A stretch of DNA of 64,000 bases, from positions 65,591-129,590 of the forward strand of contig NZ_CALKZP010000028.1 of the NCBI RefSeq assembly GCF_938002845.1, read 5' to 3'. The notes beneath the pieces are model-generated. The model worked only from the letters and a program-made list of their open reading frames with translations. It did not search any database and was not told the DNA's origin. This stretch comes from an uncultured Campylobacter sp. GTDB lineage: Bacteria; Campylobacterota; Campylobacteria; Campylobacterales; Campylobacteraceae. Below, piece after piece: positions 60,765-64,000 of this stretch (within the stretch, counting starts at the first letter, position 1; each line of letters begins with the position of its first letter). A program made the position numbers and the translations under genes.

Positions 60765-62570
60765 ATGGACTACATTAAAATTCTGCGCGAAAATGGGCTA
60801 TTACGCGAGGTAAAGGAGCAGATCGGCACCGAGCTTGAGATAGCGCACGCAAGCTATATCGAGGTTAAGCGCGAGCACTCGCAAGCGCTGCTTTTTACGA
60901 ATGTGCGAAACGCGCAGGGCAAACGGATGCCGCCGGTGCTAAGCAATATTTTCGGCTCCTTCGAGGCGTTAAATTTAATCCTCGGTCGCGAACCTGACGA
61001 GATCGCCGCCGAGATCGAGAGCCTGCTAAAGCCGAAACGTCCGCAAAGTTTTAGCGAAAAGCTTGATTTTTTGACGCACTTAATCACGCTGCGTAAAATT
61101 TTTGTAAAGCGCCTTAACGGTCGCGGCGAGTGCCAACAGGTCGCGCATCTGGGCGCTGATGTAGATTTGGGCGAGCTTCCCGTGCTTAAGACCTGGGAGG
61201 GTGACGGCGGCGCCTTTATCACGATGGGGCAGGTTTATACGAAGGATCTGAACTCGCAAACGCAAAATCTCGGCATGTATCGCCTGCAAATTTACGGGCG
61301 CGACCGCTTGGGGATGCACTGGCAGATACACAAAGACGGCGCGGGCTTTTTTGACGAATATCGCAAAGCGGGGCGCAAGATGCCCGTATCCGTGGCGATC
61401 GGCGGCGATCCGCTCTATATCTGGTGCGGTCAGGCGCCGCTACCGAAGGGGATTTTTGAGCTGCTACTTTACGGCTTCATCCGCCGCAGCTCGGCTCGCC
61501 TCGTAAAATCGCTTACGAATGAAATTTACGTTCCCGCGGACGCTGATTACGTGATCGAGGGCTTTGTCGATCCCGCAGTAAGCGAGCCGGAGGGACCTTT
61601 CGGCGATCACACGGGATATTACACGCCGGTAGAGCCATTCCCAGTGATGGAGGTTAGCGCGATCACGCACAAGCGCGCGCCCGTATTTCACGCCACCGTC
61701 GTCGGCAAGCCGCCGCTTGAGGATAAATTTATGGGATACGCGACCGAGCGGATCTTTTTGCCGCTGTTTCGTACGAGCGCGCCCGATCTGATCGATTATA
61801 AAATGCCCGAGAACGGCGTATTTCACAACCTAATTTTGGCTAAGATCGCCGTGCGCTACCCCGCTGCGGCTAAGCAGATCATGCACGCGTTTTGGGGCGT
61901 GGGGCAGATGAGCTTCGTAAAACACGCCGTTTTCGTGCCGCAAGACGCGCCGAGCTTGGATGAGTACGAAGCGCTTACGAAGTACGTCCTAAACCGCATA
62001 GGCGCGCGCAGCCTCGTTTTTAGCGAGGGTGTGTGCGATCAGCTCGATCACGCAAGCCCGAACTCCTGCTTCGGCGGCAAGCTCGGCATCGATGCGACGG
62101 CGGATTTAAGCTCGCAGGCGCCGCAAATTTTAAGCGACGAGGAGCTGCTAGCGAAATTTCAAAGCGGCGAGCCCGCTATTTTGGCGCTTAAGCAGCACTT
62201 TTGCGATACGAAAAACCCGCTCGTGCTGATAAACATAGACAAAAAAGAGCTTGTGGAGCGGAGCTGGCGGCGGCTTTTGAAATTTAGCGAGAATTTTAAA
62301 ATTTTGATTTTTACAGATGCGAGAAACGACGCGAGCAACCTCTATATGAGCGTTTGGCGCATCGTAAATAGCATCGATGCGCTGCGCGACGTGTTCGTGA
62401 CGCAGGACGATCGAATCTGCATCGACGCTACGAGCAAGCACGAGTGGGAGGGCTATACGCGCCGGTGGCCGCAGGAGACGCTCTGCAGCCGAGAAGTCGT
62501 AGCAAGCCTCATAGAGCGCGGCATCGTGCAGGATGAGCCCGAGTTATTTAAGAAATTTGAAATTTTTTGA
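60765..62570 (+). CDS. UbiD-family menaquinone-biosynthesis decarboxylase
   Basis: A 601-residue prenylated-FMN decarboxylase. UbiD landmarks are VSVAIGGDPLYIWCGQAPLP, EPEGPFGDHTGYYTPVEPFPV, and the E-x-R-like PPLEDKFMGYATERIF. Length and type match the group annotated for the futalosine menaquinone pathway (SCO4490-like), fitting mqnE 9 kb upstream. It would remove the carboxyl group from a naphthoate intermediate; that role is inferred from family and context. Gene placement alone, with GAGGGC before the ATG. Confidence 0.9.
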   Translation: MDYIKILRENGLLREVKEQIGTELEIAHASYIEVKREHSQALLFTNVRNAQGKRMPPVLSNIFGSFEALNLILGREPDEIAAEIESLLKPKRPQSFSEKLDFLTHLITLRKIFVKRLNGRGECQQVAHLGADVDLGELPVLKTWEGDGGAFITMGQVYTKDLNSQTQNLGMYRLQIYGRDRLGMHWQIHKDGAGFFDEYRKAGRKMPVSVAIGGDPLYIWCGQAPLPKGIFELLLYGFIRRSSARLVKSLTNEIYVPADADYVIEGFVDPAVSEPEGPFGDHTGYYTPVEPFPVMEVSAITHKRAPVFHATVVGKPPLEDKFMGYATERIFLPLFRTSAPDLIDYKMPENGVFHNLILAKIAVRYPAAAKQIMHAFWGVGQMSFVKHAVFVPQDAPSLDEYEALTKYVLNRIGARSLVFSEGVCDQLDHASPNSCFGGKLGIDATADLSSQAPQILSDEELLAKFQSGEPAILALKQHFCDTKNPLVLINIDKKELVERSWRRLLKFSENFKILIFTDARNDASNLYMSVWRIVNSIDALRDVFVTQDDRICIDATSKHEWEGYTRRWPQETLCSREVVASLIERGIVQDEPELFKKFEIF

Positions 62571-62830
62571 GGGCGCGGGGCGGAATTTTCAGGGATTTGA
62601 AATTTTAAAATTTAGCTTTGGTTTTAAGGGCTGCGCGTTAAATTTAGATAGAATTTCATCTAAATTTACGGGCTCTAAGCGGTAAAATTTCATAAAATTT
62701 ACCACTTCGCGAAGGCTAAAATTTTAAGGCGTAAAATTTGCTGCGGCGTAAATTTTAAAATTTCAAAAATTTTTTAAAGCGGTACAAAAGCCTGGTATAG
62801 CGCAAACAGGCACAAAATGAAAGGACATAA

Positions 62831-63505
62831 ATGATAGAGTGGATACAAAATTTTTTTAGCGGAGTGATTCCGAAGCTGCTACTAAACGCGACGCTAGAGA
62901 CGCTGTATATGACCTTCGTAAGCACGGCTTTGGCGTTTATTTTGGGGCTCGTGCTTGCGATCGTGCTTATCCTTACGCGTCGCGGCGGGCTGTGCGAAAA
63001 CCGCCTCGTTTACGCCGTGCTGGACGTCGCGATAAATACGCTGCGAAGCTTTCCGTTTATAATTTTGCTGATCGTGCTCTTTCCGCTTACAAAGCTTCTT
63101 GTCGGCACGAGCATCGGCACTACCGCGGCGATCGTGCCGCTTACTATCGGCTCGGCGCCCTTTATCGCGCGGCTCATCGAAAGCGCGCTGCTGGAGGTAG
63201 ATAGCGGCGTGATCGAGGCGGCGAAGAGCTTCGGCGCGAGCAAGACGCAGATAATCTTCCGCGTGATGTTCGTCGAAGCGCTTCCTAGCATCATCGGCGC
63301 GATTACGCTGACGCTCATCGTCATCATCGGATTTACGGCGATGGCGGGCACGGTCGGCGGCGGCGGGCTCGGCGACGTGGCGATCCGCTACGGTTTTCAG
63401 CGCTTCCGCCCCGATATAATGTCATATACCGTCGTAATCCTGATCGTGCTCGTGCAGATCATACAAAGTATCGGAAATTTACTTTATAAAATTACGAAAA
63501 AGTAG
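62831..63505 (+). CDS. metI: Methionine ABC transporter permease MetI
   Basis: A 224-residue, five-helix inner-membrane permease. N-terminus LLLNATLETLYMTFVSTALAFILGL, then the ATPase-coupling loop (EAAKSFGASKTQIIFRVMFVEALPS), close to the MetI consensus, and TAMAGTVGGGGLGDVAIRYGFQRF at the C-terminus. Exports nothing; imports D/L-methionine with MetN (ATPase) and MetQ (binding lipoprotein). Neither partner is adjacent: 260 bp upstream is noncoding and the rest of the window downstream is noncoding. The gene's 3' end is repeated downstream. Confidence 0.93.
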   Translation: MIEWIQNFFSGVIPKLLLNATLETLYMTFVSTALAFILGLVLAIVLILTRRGGLCENRLVYAVLDVAINTLRSFPFIILLIVLFPLTKLLVGTSIGTTAAIVPLTIGSAPFIARLIESALLEVDSGVIEAAKSFGASKTQIIFRVMFVEALPSIIGAITLTLIVIIGFTAMAGTVGGGGLGDVAIRYGFQRFRPDIMSYTVVILIVLVQIIQSIGNLLYKITKK

Positions 63506-63635
63506 GCTTAAATCCATAGCTTAACGAGATATCAAATATTTTCTATTAGTATAAAATTGCAAAAAGTAGATCTTAAACTATAGACCGTTCATTTGTATAA
63601 TCCGTTTACCAAACTATAAAATTATAAGAAAGGTA
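63485..63635 (+). repeat. Three degenerate copies of the metI 3' end, spaced exactly 65 bp
   Basis: TATAAAATT-type units start at 63485 (the last codons of metI, ending AAAAAGTAG), 63550 (AAAAAGTAG again) and 63615 (AGAAAGGTAG), at exact 65-bp spacing. Copies 1 and 2 also share the next ~15 bp (TTAAA..ATAG-like), and the rest of each unit is diverged. They look like an old tandem duplication that includes the metI stop codon. Not a CRISPR: the units are dissimilar outside the ~30-bp core. Confidence 0.7.
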
Positions 63636-64000
63636 GGTTTGCAACGCTATGAATACCGCTTGAAATTCTATAATCGTAAGCAGTTAGATTTACCTGCCGT
63701 CAAGGTTTAAATTTAAGGTTTTGCGTAGCTAAAGCAAAGCTCGTGCCAAGACTTGTTTTGCGTAGAGTAAGCTTTATTTTTATAACAGGTCGCATCTTTG
63801 AAGCGGGCGATCGAAACTATGCTGGATAATTTTAAAATTTCATTGTCTAAAATTTAAAATTAGCCTAAATCTTAATGAAAAGCGTAAGTTGAAATTTGAA
63901 ATTCTAAGGCACGGAATTTTAAAATTTTAAAATTTTAGACCTTACGAAATTTTGCTTATAAATTCTAAGACAAGCAGTTTTAAAATTTTATAATTTTAAG
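63636..64000. other. Noncoding, AAATTT-rich right edge
   Basis: No metQ, metN or other gene is seen after metI. The last ~170 bp are dominated by AAATTT/AAAATTTTAA words. An AAAGCT/AGCTTT pair near 63730-63775 is too weak to call a terminator. Confidence 0.5.

Noticed and set aside
63485..63635. Possible CRISPR array because of regular spacing
   Set aside because: Only three units, cores diverged, spacers share no fixed-length logic and no cas genes are near; better explained as duplicated metI tail.
1..64000. tRNA genes in the longer spacers
   Set aside because: No spacer showed a convincing D-arm, anticodon loop and GTTCRA T-loop together on either strand by eye; a tRNAscan-type search would settle this.

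Overview
The window is bacterial chromosome from a Campylobacterota member, most likely a moderate-GC oral-type Campylobacter (C. gracilis, C. showae or C. rectus are the species I would test first). The signs are an ATP-dependent futalosine-route menaquinone gene pair (mqnE and a UbiD-family decarboxylase), gene blocks that match Campylobacter/Helicobacter order (aspS-adk-ppa facing nadK-recN-tatD-mltD-rlpA; COG3400-aroB-mscS-mtaB-ftsH-like), frequent TTG/GTG starts with 4-nt gene overlaps, and an extreme excess of the word AAATTT / AAATTTTA in coding and noncoding DNA. The species is an inference. I see no rRNA, tRNA, IS element or CRISPR array.

Layout. 1-8.2 kb: a basic secreted protein, ispG, a dnaB with an unusually long disordered tail, and a large membrane protein. 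8.4-13.9 kb: four cysteine-rich Sel1/Hcp-type secreted proteins flanking ppk. 14.3-17.4 kb: a TbpA/LbpA-like TonB-dependent receptor with a strong terminator. 18.3-23.4 kb (minus strand): a leucine-rich-repeat membrane-anchored protein, ppa, a YgiW-like OB-fold protein, adk, aspS. 23.5-28.6 kb (plus): nadK, recN, tatD, mltD, rlpA. 28.8-30.6 kb: a solitary VbhA-like antitoxin, an unknown AT-rich gene, a YihY/BrkB membrane protein. 30.9-33.1 kb: a siderophore-type TonB receptor. 33.4-41.1 kb: COG3400, aroB, mscS, mtaB, a protease-dead FtsH homologue, mog. 41.2-45.9 kb: a seven-gene operon built around a P1B-type ATPase with a noncanonical TM4 metal motif, with an HMA2-like protein, a ferritin-like-looking helical protein and glycine-rich/YtxH-like small membrane proteins. 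46.1-63.5 kb: an Excalibur protein, tgt, a membrane protein, glmS, mqnE, an AzgA-type purine permease and phosphoribosyltransferase, a GT-C-like membrane protein, a pseudopilin, metG, an H1-like basic protein, a MurF-N-like protein, a Tat-exported NTF2-fold protein, a UbiD-type decarboxylase and metI.

The best candidate for an undescribed system is the 41.2-45.9 kb operon. Its composition (P1B ATPase with SCALKLPTP in TM4, HMA2-like domains, GxxxG-rich small membrane proteins) resembles what I recall of ferrosome (fez) clusters, which make membrane-bounded iron-phosphate granules. A hairpin terminator at 46015-46047 closes it and an inverted repeat overlaps an internal -10 element. With two TonB receptors in the same window, iron handling is a plausible theme. 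Secondary points of interest are the pseudoprotease FtsH, the DnaB tail, the orphan antitoxin, the LRR protein and a 65-bp-spaced repeat copied from the 3' end of metI.
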